Shown piece after piece: positions 33,956 to 43,909 of a stretch of DNA of 64,000 nucleotides. The translations under genes and the position numbers were made by a program. Numbering within the stretch: position 1 is the stretch's first letter; each line of letters starts with the position of its first letter. Under the pieces are notes generated by a model, which made no database searches, had not been told where the DNA came from, and was given only the letters and a program-made list of their open reading frames with translations. This DNA comes from Halobaculum rubrum (GTDB taxonomy: Archaea > Halobacteriota > Halobacteria > Halobacteriales > Haloferacaceae). The stretch is taken from NCBI RefSeq assembly GCF_019880225.1, contig NZ_CP082284.1, positions 496,001-560,000 of the forward strand, read 5' to 3'.

Positions 33956-34624
33956 TCACGCGTCGCGCAAGTCCGCCAGCGCCCGCGATCGGATCGCCGC
34001 GGCGGCGACCTCGTCCGCGCGCTTCACGACCTCGGCCTCCAGCGTCGCGGGCTCCACGCTCGTTCGTCCGGTGTGCGAGAGCACGATGTGCGACAGTTCG
34101 ACCGGCAGCCCGGCCGCCTCACAGACGTGGACGCCGACGTACGGGTGTCCGAGGAGGTCGTAGTAGTCGGTGCCATGCGAGCCGCCGTCGTCGTGCGCTG
34201 TGTCTCCGGCGGAGTCTCCGGTGCCGTCGCCGTGGGCGGCGTCCTCGGGGGAGAACTCGTACAGCTTGCTGATGTCATGGACGAGCGCGCCGGCGACGAC
34301 GAGGTCACGGTCGAGCCCGAGGTCCGGTCGACGGTCGAGCAGCCCGTCAGCGAGCGCCGTCGCCAGCGCGGCCACGTCGGTGACGTGCTCGACGTTCGTC
34401 TCGTCGGGGAGCCCGAGGCGCGCCTGCTCGTCCGAGAGCCACGGGACTGCCCGGAGGTCGTCCCACTCGGTCTCGGCAAGCGCGAGCGCATACGCGTCGC
34501 GAACGCCGGCACGAAGGCCGGGATCCTCGATCCCGTCGTACGACGGGAACACGTCGCCGAGATCCGCAGGTAGCGGAGCCGAACCGTCCGGAGCGCCCGC
34601 AGGGCCGGTCGAGTCGTCGCTCAT
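33956..34624 (-). CDS. HD-domain phosphohydrolase
   Basis: A 222-residue protein of the HD superfamily: NVEHVTDVAALATALADG, the HD pair in ALVHDISKLYEF, and the later ELSHIVLSHTG histidine form the metal site. An acidic insert with many Asp/Gly residues (GDGTGDSAGDTAHDDGGSHG) interrupts the domain. The N-terminal 30 residues are Gly/Ala/Asp-rich. ATG 34624 gives the complete domain; the longer frame upstream is Arg-rich and not haloarchaea-like. The substrate is unknown. Confidence 0.85.
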   Translation of the reverse strand: MSDDSTGPAGAPDGSAPLPADLGDVFPSYDGIEDPGLRAGVRDAYALALAETEWDDLRAVPWLSDEQARLGLPDETNVEHVTDVAALATALADGLLDRRPDLGLDRDLVVAGALVHDISKLYEFSPEDAAHGDGTGDSAGDTAHDDGGSHGTDYYDLLGHPYVGVHVCEAAGLPVELSHIVLSHTGRTSVEPATLEAEVVKRADEVAAAAIRSRALADLRDA

Positions 34625-34728
34625 GTGCGGTCGTACGCGGGAGACGGTGAAAAAACGGCCCACGGTCCGCGGTCCACGGCTACGGCCGACTGGCCGCGGC
34701 GTTCCTCGCGCGCCGCAGTCGTCGCGGC

Positions 34729-37700
34729 TCAGTCGTCCGCGCGTCCCCACGCCTCCAAGCGACGGGGGCGCTCCGAGACCGAGAGCACGTCGAGGTCCTC
34801 GCCGCGGGAGGCGAGCGCCTCCAGCGACGCCTCGACGGACTCGGTCGTCGAGAGGTACGCGACTTCCTCGGTGACGGCCGCGCGCAGCGCGTCGACCTCG
34901 TCGGAGATCAGCAGGTCAACGTCGCCGCGGCGCAGCGCCCCCTCGATGTCGCCGATGGGCTCGATATCGTAGTACTCCTCCAGCCCCGCGCGAAGGTGCT
35001 CGTACTCCTCGGCCCCCTTCAGCGGGAGCGTGTCGCCGACTGTCTCGAGGGCGACCGTGCCGCCGTCGGGGAGCCGCTGGCCGGCGGCGTCGAGCGCCTT
35101 CCCGTAGGCGACGCCGAAGTCACTCGCCGTGCCCATCACCTCGCCCGTCGACTTCATCTCGGGACCGAGGCGCGGGTCCGAGTTCGGCAGACGGTCGAAC
35201 GGGAGGACGACCTCCTTCACGGAGAAGTGCTCGGGGACGGCCTCGTCGACGTCCATGTCGGCCAGCGACTCGCCGGCCATCACGCGCGCGGCGAGCTTCG
35301 CGATCGGGACGCCCGTCGCCTTCGAGACGAACGGGACCGTGCGCGAGGAGCGCGGGTTCGCCTCCAGCACGTACACCTCGCCGTCACGGACGGCCAGTTG
35401 GACGTTCATGAGACCGACCGTATCGAGCGCGTCGGCGATCTCCTCGGTCACCTCGCGAACGCGCGTCATCGTCTCGGCGTCCAGCGAGCGCGGCGGGATG
35501 ACGCACGCGGAATCACCCGAGTGGACGCCCGCGGCCTCGACGTGCTCCATCACGCCGCCGACGAGCACGTCCTCGCCGTCGGAGACGGCGTCGACGTCGA
35601 GTTCGATCGCGTCCGCGAGGAACTCGTCGACGAGGATCGGCTTGTCCGGGGAGACGCGGACAGCCTCCTCGATGTACTCCTTCAGCTCCGCGTCGTCGTC
35701 GACGACGCGCATCGCGCGACCGCCGAGGACGTAGCTCGGGCGGACCAGTACCGGGTAGCCCAGTTCCCGAGCGAGATCCAGCGCCTCCGCCTCGCTGGTG
35801 GCGCTGCCGCCCTCAGGCTGGGCGATGCCGCGCTCGTCCATGAGGCGGTTGAACCGGTCGCGGTCCTCCGCCAGGTCCATCGCCTCGACCGAGGTACCCA
35901 TGATGTCGCAGTCGACGCCGCGGCGCTCCAGTTCGTCGCGCAGCGGCTCGCCGATGTCGACGGAGGTCTGCCCGCCGAACTGGATCATCACGCCGTCGGC
36001 GGCGGTGGCCTCGATCACGTCGGCGACCTCCTCGGCGGTGATGGGCTCGAAGAACAGCCCGTCGGAGGTGTCGTAGTCGGTGGACACCGTCTCGGGGTTG
36101 TTGTTGACGACGTGCGCCTCGATGCCCTGTTCGCGCAGCGCGCGCACCGCGTGGACCGAGCAGTAGTCGAACTCGACGCCCTGCCCGATGCGGATGGGAC
36201 CGCCGCCCACGACGACCACGCTCTCGGCGTCGCGGTCGACACGGAGTTCACCGCCCGCGGCCTCGCCCTCGTAGGGACCGGAGAACCACTCCGGCTTGCG
36301 CGAGGAGTAGTAGTACGGCGTCGACGCCTGGAACTCGCCGGCGCAGGTGTCGACCTGCTTGTACGTCCGGCCGGGGACGTTCGCCTCGACCTGACCGACC
36401 CCGGCGCGGGCGGCCGAGACAGGGACCCCGTCGTCGGTGGTCTCGATGCCGGCGGCGCCGGCGGCGGCCGCCTCCGTCGCCTCCGCGGTGCGCCACGCGC
36501 CGCGCGTCTCGGGCAGCCACGTGAGGCTGCTGTCCTCGAAGACGTTGCCCGCGAGCGCCGAGATCTCCGCGTTCGTGAAGCCGGCGGTCGCCGCGGGCGT
36601 GAACTCGCCGTCGACGACCTCCTTGCTCGCCTCGACGATGCGGGCGAACCGCTCGACGTACCACTCGTAGATGCCCGTCGCCTCGACGACCTCCTCGACC
36701 GAGAAGCCGCGTTCGAACGCCTCGAACATCGCGTACGGCCGGTCGGGGCTGGGACGGACGAGGTACTCCTCGCGCAGTTCCTCTTCCTCCAGGTCGCCGA
36801 AATCGACGGCGGGGTCGTAGTCGGAGGAGCGAAGCGCCTTCAGGAGGCTCTCCTCGAAGGTCCGGCCGATCGCCATCGCCTCGCCGGTCGACTTCATCGC
36901 CGTCGAGAGCGTGAAGTCGGTGTCGTCGAACTTGTCGATGGGCCAGCGCGGCACCTTCGTGACGACGTAGTCGATGGCGGGCTCGAAGGCGGCGGTCGTC
37001 TCGCCGGTGATCTCGTTGGTGATCTCGTGGAGGCGCTTGCCGAGCGCGACCTTCGCGGTGACGCGGGCGATGGGGTAGCCCGTCGCCTTCGAGGCCAGCG
37101 CCGACGAGCGCGAGACGCGCGGGTTCACCTCGACGACACGGTACTCGCCGCCGGGGGTGCCGTCGTCGTGCCACGCGAACTGGATGTTACACCCGCCCTG
37201 AATACCGAGGTCGCGGATCACTTCGAGCGCGGCGTCGCGCATCTCCTGGTGGCCGTCGTCGGGGATGACCTGCGAGGGCGTGACGACGGTGGACTCGCCC
37301 GTGTGGATCCCCATCGGGTCGAGGTTCTCCATGTTGCAGATGATGACACAGGAGTCGTCCGCGTCGCGCATCACCTCGTACTCCAGTTCGACCCACCCGG
37401 AGATGGACTCGGTGATGAGCACCTCCGAGTTGCGCGAGAGACGCAGCCCCTTCCGCACGCGGTCGATCAGCTCCTCCATGTCGTCGACGACGCCCGACCC
37501 GCTCCCCCCGAGGGTGTAGGTCGTGCGCGCGATGACAGGGAGCCCGCCGACGGCGTCGACGGCGTCCTCGACGCGCTCGCGCAGGTCGGCCTCGGTCAAC
37601 TGGGCCACCTCCTCGCCCTCGTCGAGCGAGATGGTCGTCGAGGCGGGGACCGGCTGGCCCAACTCCTCCATCCGCTGGCGGAACAGGTCGCGGTCCTCGG

Positions 37701-38082
37701 TCGCGTAGATGGTGTCCAGCGGCGTACCCATGATATCCACGTCGTACTCCTCGAGCACGCCTTCCTCGGCCAGCTCGGCGGTGACGTTGAGGCCGGTCTG
37801 ACCGCCGAGGCCGGCGATGACGCCGTCCGGCTCCTCCGTCGCGATGACCTCGGAGATGGCCTCGACCGTGATCGGCTCGATGTACACCTTGTCCGCCATC
37901 TCCGGGTCCGTCATGATCGTCGCCGGGTTGGAGTTGACGAGGACGACTCGCGCGCCCTCCTCCTGCAGCGCGCGACACGCCTGCGCGCCGGAGTAGTCGA
38001 ACTCTGCCGCCTGTCCGATCTGGATGGGCCCGCTGCCGATGAGGAGGATAGTGCGGTCCTCCCCGTCGGTGTCCTGACTCAT
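34729..38082 (-). CDS. carB: Carbamoyl-phosphate synthase large subunit
   Basis: A 1117-residue CarB that makes carbamoyl phosphate for arginine and pyrimidines. It has two homologous ATP-grasp halves: GGQTGLNVTAEL with ARTTYTLGGSGSG in the first, and FGGQTSVDIGEPL with RPSYVLGGRAMRVV in the second. Each has the conserved ENxNPxxVxxTD-type segments (LVNSNPATIMTD, VNNNPETVSTD). The C-terminal ~140 residues form the allosteric MGS-like domain. carA is not in the window, so the operon is broken or the subunit gene lies elsewhere. A TATA box just upstream predicts a leaderless mRNA. Confidence 0.97.
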   Translation of the reverse strand: MSQDTDGEDRTILLIGSGPIQIGQAAEFDYSGAQACRALQEEGARVVLVNSNPATIMTDPEMADKVYIEPITVEAISEVIATEEPDGVIAGLGGQTGLNVTAELAEEGVLEEYDVDIMGTPLDTIYATEDRDLFRQRMEELGQPVPASTTISLDEGEEVAQLTEADLRERVEDAVDAVGGLPVIARTTYTLGGSGSGVVDDMEELIDRVRKGLRLSRNSEVLITESISGWVELEYEVMRDADDSCVIICNMENLDPMGIHTGESTVVTPSQVIPDDGHQEMRDAALEVIRDLGIQGGCNIQFAWHDDGTPGGEYRVVEVNPRVSRSSALASKATGYPIARVTAKVALGKRLHEITNEITGETTAAFEPAIDYVVTKVPRWPIDKFDDTDFTLSTAMKSTGEAMAIGRTFEESLLKALRSSDYDPAVDFGDLEEEELREEYLVRPSPDRPYAMFEAFERGFSVEEVVEATGIYEWYVERFARIVEASKEVVDGEFTPAATAGFTNAEISALAGNVFEDSSLTWLPETRGAWRTAEATEAAAAGAAGIETTDDGVPVSAARAGVGQVEANVPGRTYKQVDTCAGEFQASTPYYYSSRKPEWFSGPYEGEAAGGELRVDRDAESVVVVGGGPIRIGQGVEFDYCSVHAVRALREQGIEAHVVNNNPETVSTDYDTSDGLFFEPITAEEVADVIEATAADGVMIQFGGQTSVDIGEPLRDELERRGVDCDIMGTSVEAMDLAEDRDRFNRLMDERGIAQPEGGSATSEAEALDLARELGYPVLVRPSYVLGGRAMRVVDDDAELKEYIEEAVRVSPDKPILVDEFLADAIELDVDAVSDGEDVLVGGVMEHVEAAGVHSGDSACVIPPRSLDAETMTRVREVTEEIADALDTVGLMNVQLAVRDGEVYVLEANPRSSRTVPFVSKATGVPIAKLAARVMAGESLADMDVDEAVPEHFSVKEVVLPFDRLPNSDPRLGPEMKSTGEVMGTASDFGVAYGKALDAAGQRLPDGGTVALETVGDTLPLKGAEEYEHLRAGLEEYYDIEPIGDIEGALRRGDVDLLISDEVDALRAAVTEEVAYLSTTESVEASLEALASRGEDLDVLSVSERPRRLEAWGRADD

Positions 38083-38105
38083 TACCGCTACCGAGTGCGC
38101 TCATC

Positions 38106-38113
38106 GTAATAAG
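38106..38113 (-). promoter_or_regulatory. TATA box for carB
   Basis: Minus-strand CTTATTAC is centred ~27 bases from the ATG at 38082, predicting a leaderless transcript. Confidence 0.55.
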
Positions 38114-38145
38114 GACCACGACTTGTGCCGATTTTCGCAGCGACG

Positions 38146-38160
38146 TTACGAAATTCGTAA
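38146..38160. promoter_or_regulatory. Palindromic operator candidate upstream of carB
   Basis: TTACGAAATTCGTAA is a perfect 7-base palindrome around one central base. It lies ~43 bases upstream of the carB TATA element, in an otherwise GC-rich sequence. Confidence 0.5.
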
Positions 38161-38258
38161 TGCGACGGTGTGTCACACCGCGCTGCACGGACGCACTCCT
38201 GGTCGCCGTCGCGATCGAGTCCGTACCCGAGACCGAAACGAAACCGCCGCTCGCGGGG

Positions 38259-38792
38259 TCAGACGTACACGTCGTCGGCGTCGAGGTCGCGCTCCGCGCG
38301 GTACTGGTCGACGAACTCCGCCACGTCGAACTGCAGCATCTTCTCCTCGAACTGCGTCATCGCGGTCGAGTCGTCGGCGTGACTCACCGCGTGCTCCATC
38401 AGCTCGATCACCAACTCGACGATGGTCTCGTGGAGGCGCCGGGAGTCGAACTCGGTCACCCACAGCATCGAGTACCCCATGTCGGGATTCTCGCTGGCGT
38501 CGACGGCCGTCACCCGTTCGGGGAACTCCTCCAGCACGACGCCCATCAGGTGCGGGGTGCCGAACTCGGGCATCTCCTCGCTGGTCGTCTCGACGGCCTC
38601 CCGCAGCGTCGTCACGAGGAACTCCGGGAGGAAGCGCTCGGGCGGGTTCACGTCGGTGACGACGCCGTGGCTCGCCCCGCACGCGCAGTCGTACTCGCGC
38701 ATGCCGAGGTCGAACACCGACATCGGCCGCGTCTCGCCGCACGGCAACTCGACGGCGTCGTCCCCGCCTCCGGGGACGCGCGGTTCGCTCAT
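38259..38792 (-). CDS. DUF5815-type haloarchaeal protein
   Basis: A 177-residue protein with a zinc-binding-like N-terminus (PCGETRP, then YDCACGASHG) and a helical remainder: ERFLPEFLVTTLREAVETTS, VVLEEFPERVTAVDASENPD, and YSMLWVTEFDSRRLHETIVE. I associate this with the haloarchaeal DUF5815 family. The three Cys plus one His in CxxxxxCACGxSH could hold a metal. The C-terminal helix ends DLDADDVYV. Function is unknown. It lies 176 bases upstream of carB on the same strand. Confidence 0.75.
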   Translation of the reverse strand: MSEPRVPGGGDDAVELPCGETRPMSVFDLGMREYDCACGASHGVVTDVNPPERFLPEFLVTTLREAVETTSEEMPEFGTPHLMGVVLEEFPERVTAVDASENPDMGYSMLWVTEFDSRRLHETIVELVIELMEHAVSHADDSTAMTQFEEKMLQFDVAEFVDQYRAERDLDADDVYV

Positions 38793-38884
38793 ACCCGTCG
38801 TTGGCGCCCGCGTGGGTTAAAAATCGCGTTCGGCGACGCGGGCCATCCACAAGCGACTTGCCACGCCGTCGCGCACGCACCGAC

Positions 38885-40264
38885 ATGATCGCTATCGTCG
38901 GCGGCGGTATCGCGGGGTTGGCCGCCGCGCGTCGCCTGCGCGCGAACGGGCGCGAGGTGACGGTGTACGAGGCCGGCGGGGAGGACGCGCTGGGGGGACT
39001 CGCGCGCACCTACGGGACCGCGGGCGACGACATCGAGCAGTTCTACCACCACCTCTCGAAGTCCGAGGAGACGATCGTCGAGTTGGCCGAGGAACTGGGA
39101 CTGGGCGACCGCCTGGAGTGGCTCGTCGGAAAGAACGCGTACTACGTCGACGGCGTCGTCCACCCGCTGGACACCCCGTGGCAGATCCTCGCGTACCCGC
39201 ACATGAGCGTGTACGACAAGTTCCGCCTCGGGATGCTCACCCTCGAGATCGACGTTCGCGGCGGGATCCCCTCGTTCGACACGTACGACGACCTCGCGGA
39301 CTTCGAGGACGTGCCGATCAGGGACTTCCTGCTGGATCACACCTCCCGCGGCGTCTACGAGAACTTCTTCGAGCCGCTGCTGGACGCGAAGTTCGGCTCG
39401 CGAAAGGACGACGTGAGCGCGGCGTGGCTGCTCGGTCGGGTGAAGTTCCGCGGCGAGCGCGACCTGCTTCGCGGGGAGATCCTCGGCTACTTCGACGGCG
39501 GCTTCGCGCCCGTCATCGACGCACTGATCGACGACGTAGGACGCGAGCACATCGAGACGAACGCGCGTGTCGTCGACCTCGACACCGACGATGTCGGCGG
39601 CAACCTCGGCGGCGACGGGGGAGGAGACGGGGATATGATCGGGGACGGGAACGCCGGCACTGTCTCCACGATCACCGTCGAACAGGACGGCGAGACGCGA
39701 ACGGAGGCCGTCGACGGCGTCGTCGTCGCGACGATGCCGAACGTGCTGGAGGAGCTCACCGGCTACGGCTGCGACATCGACTTCCAGGGCGCCGTCTGTG
39801 CGGTCGCGACCATGGACGAGCCGCTGACGGACACCTACTGGCTCAACATCGGCCACGACGCCCCGTTCGGGGCGCTCATCGAGCACACCAACTTCGTGCC
39901 GCCAGAGCGCTACGGCGGCGACCACCTCCTGTACGTCGCAAGCTACGTCCAGTCGCCCGACGAGTGGCTCTGGGACGCGAGCGACGCGGAGGTGGAAGAG
40001 CGCTGGCTCGACCACGTCGAGGAACTGTTCCCGAACTTCTCGCGCGACTCGGTCTCACAGTTCCGCATCGCTCGCGCGCCGCGGGCGGCGCCCGTCTACG
40101 AGCGCGGCTATCTCGACATGGTCGTTCCCTACGACCTCGCGGACGAGGTCGCCGACGGGCTGTACTACGCGGGAATGGCCAGCGAGGCGCAGTACCCCGA
40201 ACGGAGCCTGAACGGCGGGGTCGTCGCGGGCTACGAGTGTGCCGACCGGATCCTCGGGAACTGA
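38885..40264 (+). CDS. FAD-dependent amine-oxidase-like oxidoreductase
   Basis: A 459-residue flavoprotein with an N-terminal FAD dinucleotide motif MIAIVGGGIAGLAAARRL and second-motif GGLARTYGTAG. Amine-oxidase/protoporphyrinogen-oxidase family features are the early Glu in VYEAGG, DGVVVATMPN and the C-terminal AGMASEAQYPERSLNGGVVA. An Asp/Gly-rich insert (residues ~235-260) breaks the middle. Haloarchaeal relatives act on carotenoids, UDP-sugars or porphyrins; the substrate is not decided. The gene is preceded by 92 bases with the divergent DUF5815-type gene. Confidence 0.85.
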   Translation: MIAIVGGGIAGLAAARRLRANGREVTVYEAGGEDALGGLARTYGTAGDDIEQFYHHLSKSEETIVELAEELGLGDRLEWLVGKNAYYVDGVVHPLDTPWQILAYPHMSVYDKFRLGMLTLEIDVRGGIPSFDTYDDLADFEDVPIRDFLLDHTSRGVYENFFEPLLDAKFGSRKDDVSAAWLLGRVKFRGERDLLRGEILGYFDGGFAPVIDALIDDVGREHIETNARVVDLDTDDVGGNLGGDGGGDGDMIGDGNAGTVSTITVEQDGETRTEAVDGVVVATMPNVLEELTGYGCDIDFQGAVCAVATMDEPLTDTYWLNIGHDAPFGALIEHTNFVPPERYGGDHLLYVASYVQSPDEWLWDASDAEVEERWLDHVEELFPNFSRDSVSQFRIARAPRAAPVYERGYLDMVVPYDLADEVADGLYYAGMASEAQYPERSLNGGVVAGYECADRILGN

Positions 40265-40446
40265 TCGGTTCCGAAACCTCTCCGCCGTGTGGGCGCGCGA
40301 CGGTCCCCGTCCGTATGGCCGTCGCTCACGCCTGTACGCACACGGCGATAACCGGAAGAACTGCGGTGCGGTCGTGGACGCGCCGCGAACGGCGAGCGGG
40401 CGCTATCGGGTTCGATCGATGCGTCCGAGCCAGTTTGGGGACCCGC

Positions 40447-41712
40447 TTACGCGAGGTCGCGGATGCGCTCGACGACCTCCTCGGCGAACTCCGAGGTGGC
40501 GAGCTTCGTGGCGCCCTCGCGCTGCCGCTCGAGGTCGTAGGTGACGCGACCCTCGCTGATCTGCTGCTCGACGGCGTCGCGGACGAGGTCAGCGGCGTCG
40601 TTCCAACCGAGGTACTCGAGCATCTCGCGGCCCGAGAGGATCATCGCGGTCGGGTTGACCTTGTCCTCGCCGGCGTACTTGGGGGCGGAGCCGTGGACGG
40701 GCTCGGCCAGCGCCATGCCGTCGCCGTAGTTGACGCCGGGGGCGATGCCGAGGCCGCCGATCTGGGCGCCGGCGGCGTCGGACATGTAGTCGCCGTTGAG
40801 GTTCATCGTCGCGATGACGTCGTACTCGTCGGTCCGCGTGAGGATCTGCTGGAGCATGTTGTCGGCGATGCGGTCTTTGACAACCACGGTTCCCTCGGGC
40901 TGCTCGCCGTCGTGCTCGTCCCACAGCTGGTCCTCGGTGATGACGTCCTCGCCGTACTCCTCTTCGGCCAGTTCGTAGCCCCAGTCACGGAACGCGCCCT
41001 CGGTGAACTTCATGATGTTCCCCTTGTGGACGAGCGTGACCGAGTCGCGGTCGTCGTTGTTCACGGCGTAGTCGATGGCCTGGCGGATGAGGCGCTTTGA
41101 GCCGAACTCCGAGATGGGCTTGACGCCGATGCCGACCGGACCGTCGTGAATGGTCGAATCGAAGCCCATGTCGTCCTCGACGAACTCGCGGACCTCCTCG
41201 ACCTCGTCGGTGCCGGCCTCCCACTCGATGCCGGCGTACACGTCCTCGGTGTTCTCCCGGAACGTGATCATGTCCATCTCCTCGGGGTTCTTGACCGGCG
41301 ACGGGACGCCGTCGAGATAGTACGTCGGCCGGACGTTGGCGTACAGGTCGAGCGTCTTCCGCAGGGCGACGTTGAGCGAGCGGAAGCCGGATCCGACGGG
41401 CGTCGTCAGCGGTCCCTTGATGCCGACGCGGAACTCGCGGAACGCCTCGACGGTCTCCTCGGGGAGGTTCTCGTCGTACTTCTCGCGGGCGGACGCGCCG
41501 GCGTATACGCGCATCCACGCGATGGAACGGCCCGTCTCCTCGGCGGCCGCGTCCAGTACCGTCTGGGCCGCGGGGCCCACGTCGGTACCGATCCCGTCGC
41601 CGTGGATGATCGGGATGATCGGGTCGTCGGGAACGTCGAGTTCGCCGGTTTCCTCGTCGGCGAGGGTGATGACCTCGCCGTCCTCGGGACGTTCGGCAAT
41701 GTCGTAGCTCAT
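40447..41712 (-). CDS. icd: Isocitrate dehydrogenase (NADP+)
   Basis: A 421-residue TCA-cycle enzyme (isocitrate to 2-oxoglutarate). The N-terminus has PIIPIIHGDGIGTDVG; GPLTTPVGSGFRSLNVALRK binds substrate (the phosphorylatable-type Ser segment), and TFRENTEDVYAGIEW plus VHKGNIMKFTEGAFRDWGYE are family hallmarks. GSAPKYAGEDKVNPTAMILS carries the Lys-Tyr pair typical of NADP specificity. The start is ATG 41712; the longer upstream frame is not haloarchaea-like. The divergent fusion gene shares a 121-base intergenic region. Confidence 0.96.
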   Translation of the reverse strand: MSYDIAERPEDGEVITLADEETGELDVPDDPIIPIIHGDGIGTDVGPAAQTVLDAAAEETGRSIAWMRVYAGASAREKYDENLPEETVEAFREFRVGIKGPLTTPVGSGFRSLNVALRKTLDLYANVRPTYYLDGVPSPVKNPEEMDMITFRENTEDVYAGIEWEAGTDEVEEVREFVEDDMGFDSTIHDGPVGIGVKPISEFGSKRLIRQAIDYAVNNDDRDSVTLVHKGNIMKFTEGAFRDWGYELAEEEYGEDVITEDQLWDEHDGEQPEGTVVVKDRIADNMLQQILTRTDEYDVIATMNLNGDYMSDAAGAQIGGLGIAPGVNYGDGMALAEPVHGSAPKYAGEDKVNPTAMILSGREMLEYLGWNDAADLVRDAVEQQISEGRVTYDLERQREGATKLATSEFAEEVVERIRDLA

Positions 41713-41833
41713 AGCACGTTCGCGTTCCGACGGCGCGCGAAAAAGCCTGCCGTTCTCCGTCTCCGCCCCGATCCGCCGGAGGGCGCGCCGGTCCGACCTC
41801 CGGTTATTTGTCCGACCGGGACGTGTCACGACC

Positions 41834-43909
41834 GTGAACTGCCTGTTCGTCGGCGCTGGCGCCGTCGCGCGTCGGTACGCCGCCGGCCTCGCGGACTCGC
41901 CGCTGTCGCTGACGGCCGTCTGTGACCTCGACCGCGACCGAGCGGAGTCGTTCGCCGACGCCGTCGTCGACGGCGCCCGCCACGCGGACGACGACGGCAC
42001 CGACGCCGCCCAGCTCCGCGACACGCCCGCCGTCTATTCCGACCTCGACGCGATGCTCGACGCCGAGTCGGCCCCGATCGTCGTGAACCTCACGAGCCAC
42101 GCCGCCCACGCGCAGGTGACCCGGACCTGCCTGGAGGCGGGGAGACACGTCTTCTCCGAGAAGCCGCTGGCGCTCGATCCCGCGGCGGCCGACGACCTTC
42201 TCGCGCTCGCTCGCGATCGCGACCTCGCGCTCGGTTGTGCGCCGATCGCCCCCGACTGCGACGCTCAGTGCCACGCGCGGACGCTCCTGTCGGACGGCCG
42301 CCTCGGCGACGTGGGGCTCGTATACGCGACGGCCCACGTCGGCCGCGTGACCGAGTGGCACGAGCGACCCGACTCCTTCCTCTCGGTCGGCCCGCTGTTC
42401 GACGGCGCGGTGTACCCGCTGTCGGTCCTCGTCGACTGGTTCGGCCCGGTCGCGCGGGTTCGTTCGGCGGACGCCGTCGACGCCTGGCCCGAGCGCGAGG
42501 AGCGACGGCCGGAGGCGCCCGCGCACGTCGAGGCGACCGTCGAGTTCGTCGACGGGCCGGTCGTCTCCCTGCGCGCGAGCCTGTACGCCGACCACCGCAG
42601 CCGCGAGTTCTACTCGCTGGAGTGTCACGGGGACGACGGCACCCTCTATCTGGCCGACGCCGGCGCGATGGCCGCCGACCGCGACGCGGTCCGGGTCCGC
42701 GGCGGCGACCGCGACTCGGTGTCCGCGCCGCAGCCGCGCCCGCGACGCGAGCGCTCGCACCTCGACGGCCCCGAACGGCTCGCCCGGGCGGTCGACCGCG
42801 GCGACCGTCCGCGAGCGTCGGCGCGGCGCGCGGCACACGTCGTCGCCGTCTGCGCCGCGATCGAGGCGGAGGCGACCGAACCGGAGACGACAGCTTCGGA
42901 CGGGACGGGCCGTGCGATCGGCGGCATCGACACGAGCGGAACGAACGACCGCGACCTCGCCGCCCCCGTCGGTGTCGGTTCGCGATCGGCTCCGACCGTC
43001 CGACCGCCCGGCTCCGGGGTGCCCGACGGCGCCGCGCTCCGTCTGCCCCCGGTGGGATTCGGCTGCTCGCGCTACCGGGACGGCGAGTACGTCGACCGGG
43101 TCGAGTCGATCGGAACCGCGCTCGACGCGGGGTACCGCCTGCTCGACTCGGCGGAGCTGTACGGCAACGAGTCGCGGATCGGCGACCTGCTCGCGTCGCC
43201 GGGGACGCCCGATCGCGAGGGCCTGTTCCTCCTCGGGAAGGCGTGGAACACGAACCACAGCCACCTCCGGGAGGCGTGCGAGGGGTCGCTCTCGGAGCTG
43301 GGCGTCGACGCGTTCGACTGCTACGCGCTCCACTGGCCCGACGCCTGGGCGTATCAGGGACCCCTCCGCGAACTGGCCGAGCGCCCGGTCGACGAACAGG
43401 AAGCGCTGACGTTCCCGACCGACGACAGGGGGGAGCGTGCGACCGCCGACCGCGACCTCGCGGACACGTGGCGCGACCTCGCCGCGCTCCGCGAGGACGG
43501 GCTCGCCCGAACCATCGGCATCTGCAACGTCGACCTGGACGGTCTGCGTGACCTCGTCGCCGAGACGGGTATCCGGCCGGCGCTGGTGCAGGTGGAGCGG
43601 CATCCGTACGCGCCGAAGGCGGACCTCGTCGACTGGTGTCACGAGCGAGGGATCCGGGTGGTCGCACACTCGCCGCTGTCGGCGCCGGGGCTGCTGGAGG
43701 ACTCCCTCGTCACCGCGGTCGCCGAGGAGGCGGACGCGACGCCCGCAGAGGCCGTCCTCGCGTGGAACGTCGCCGCCGGCGTCGTCCCCATCCCCGCAAG
43801 TACGGACCCCGACCACGTCGTCTCGAACCTCGCGGCCGCGCGAGTCGAACTGACCACCGACCAGCGCGCGCGCCTCGACACGCTCGCCGACCCCGACTTC
43901 GAACGATGA
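41834..43909 (+). CDS. Fusion: Gfo/Idh/MocA oxidoreductase + aldo/keto reductase
   Basis: A 691-residue two-domain oxidoreductase. The N-terminal Rossmann fold starts FVGAGAVARRYAAGLADS, with EKPL (Glu109-Lys110-Pro111), the Gfo/Idh/MocA signature, and a C-terminal alpha/beta part to about 330. After a Ser/Gly/Thr linker (~350-400), residues ~404-691 are an aldo/keto reductase with the complete tetrad: Asp438 and Tyr443 (LLDSAELYGNE), Lys469 (LGKAWN) and His500 (LHWPD). Both enzymes use nicotinamide cofactors, so the fusion could channel an intermediate (inference). GTG 41834; ATGA overlap with the CDP-alcohol transferase. Confidence 0.88.
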   Translation: MNCLFVGAGAVARRYAAGLADSPLSLTAVCDLDRDRAESFADAVVDGARHADDDGTDAAQLRDTPAVYSDLDAMLDAESAPIVVNLTSHAAHAQVTRTCLEAGRHVFSEKPLALDPAAADDLLALARDRDLALGCAPIAPDCDAQCHARTLLSDGRLGDVGLVYATAHVGRVTEWHERPDSFLSVGPLFDGAVYPLSVLVDWFGPVARVRSADAVDAWPEREERRPEAPAHVEATVEFVDGPVVSLRASLYADHRSREFYSLECHGDDGTLYLADAGAMAADRDAVRVRGGDRDSVSAPQPRPRRERSHLDGPERLARAVDRGDRPRASARRAAHVVAVCAAIEAEATEPETTASDGTGRAIGGIDTSGTNDRDLAAPVGVGSRSAPTVRPPGSGVPDGAALRLPPVGFGCSRYRDGEYVDRVESIGTALDAGYRLLDSAELYGNESRIGDLLASPGTPDREGLFLLGKAWNTNHSHLREACEGSLSELGVDAFDCYALHWPDAWAYQGPLRELAERPVDEQEALTFPTDDRGERATADRDLADTWRDLAALREDGLARTIGICNVDLDGLRDLVAETGIRPALVQVERHPYAPKADLVDWCHERGIRVVAHSPLSAPGLLEDSLVTAVAEEADATPAEAVLAWNVAAGVVPIPASTDPDHVVSNLAAARVELTTDQRARLDTLADPDFER

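Noticed and set aside
34996-38109. 1037-residue plus-strand open frame across carB
   Set aside because: Antisense shadow of carB caused by high G+C; no motifs and strongly biased composition.
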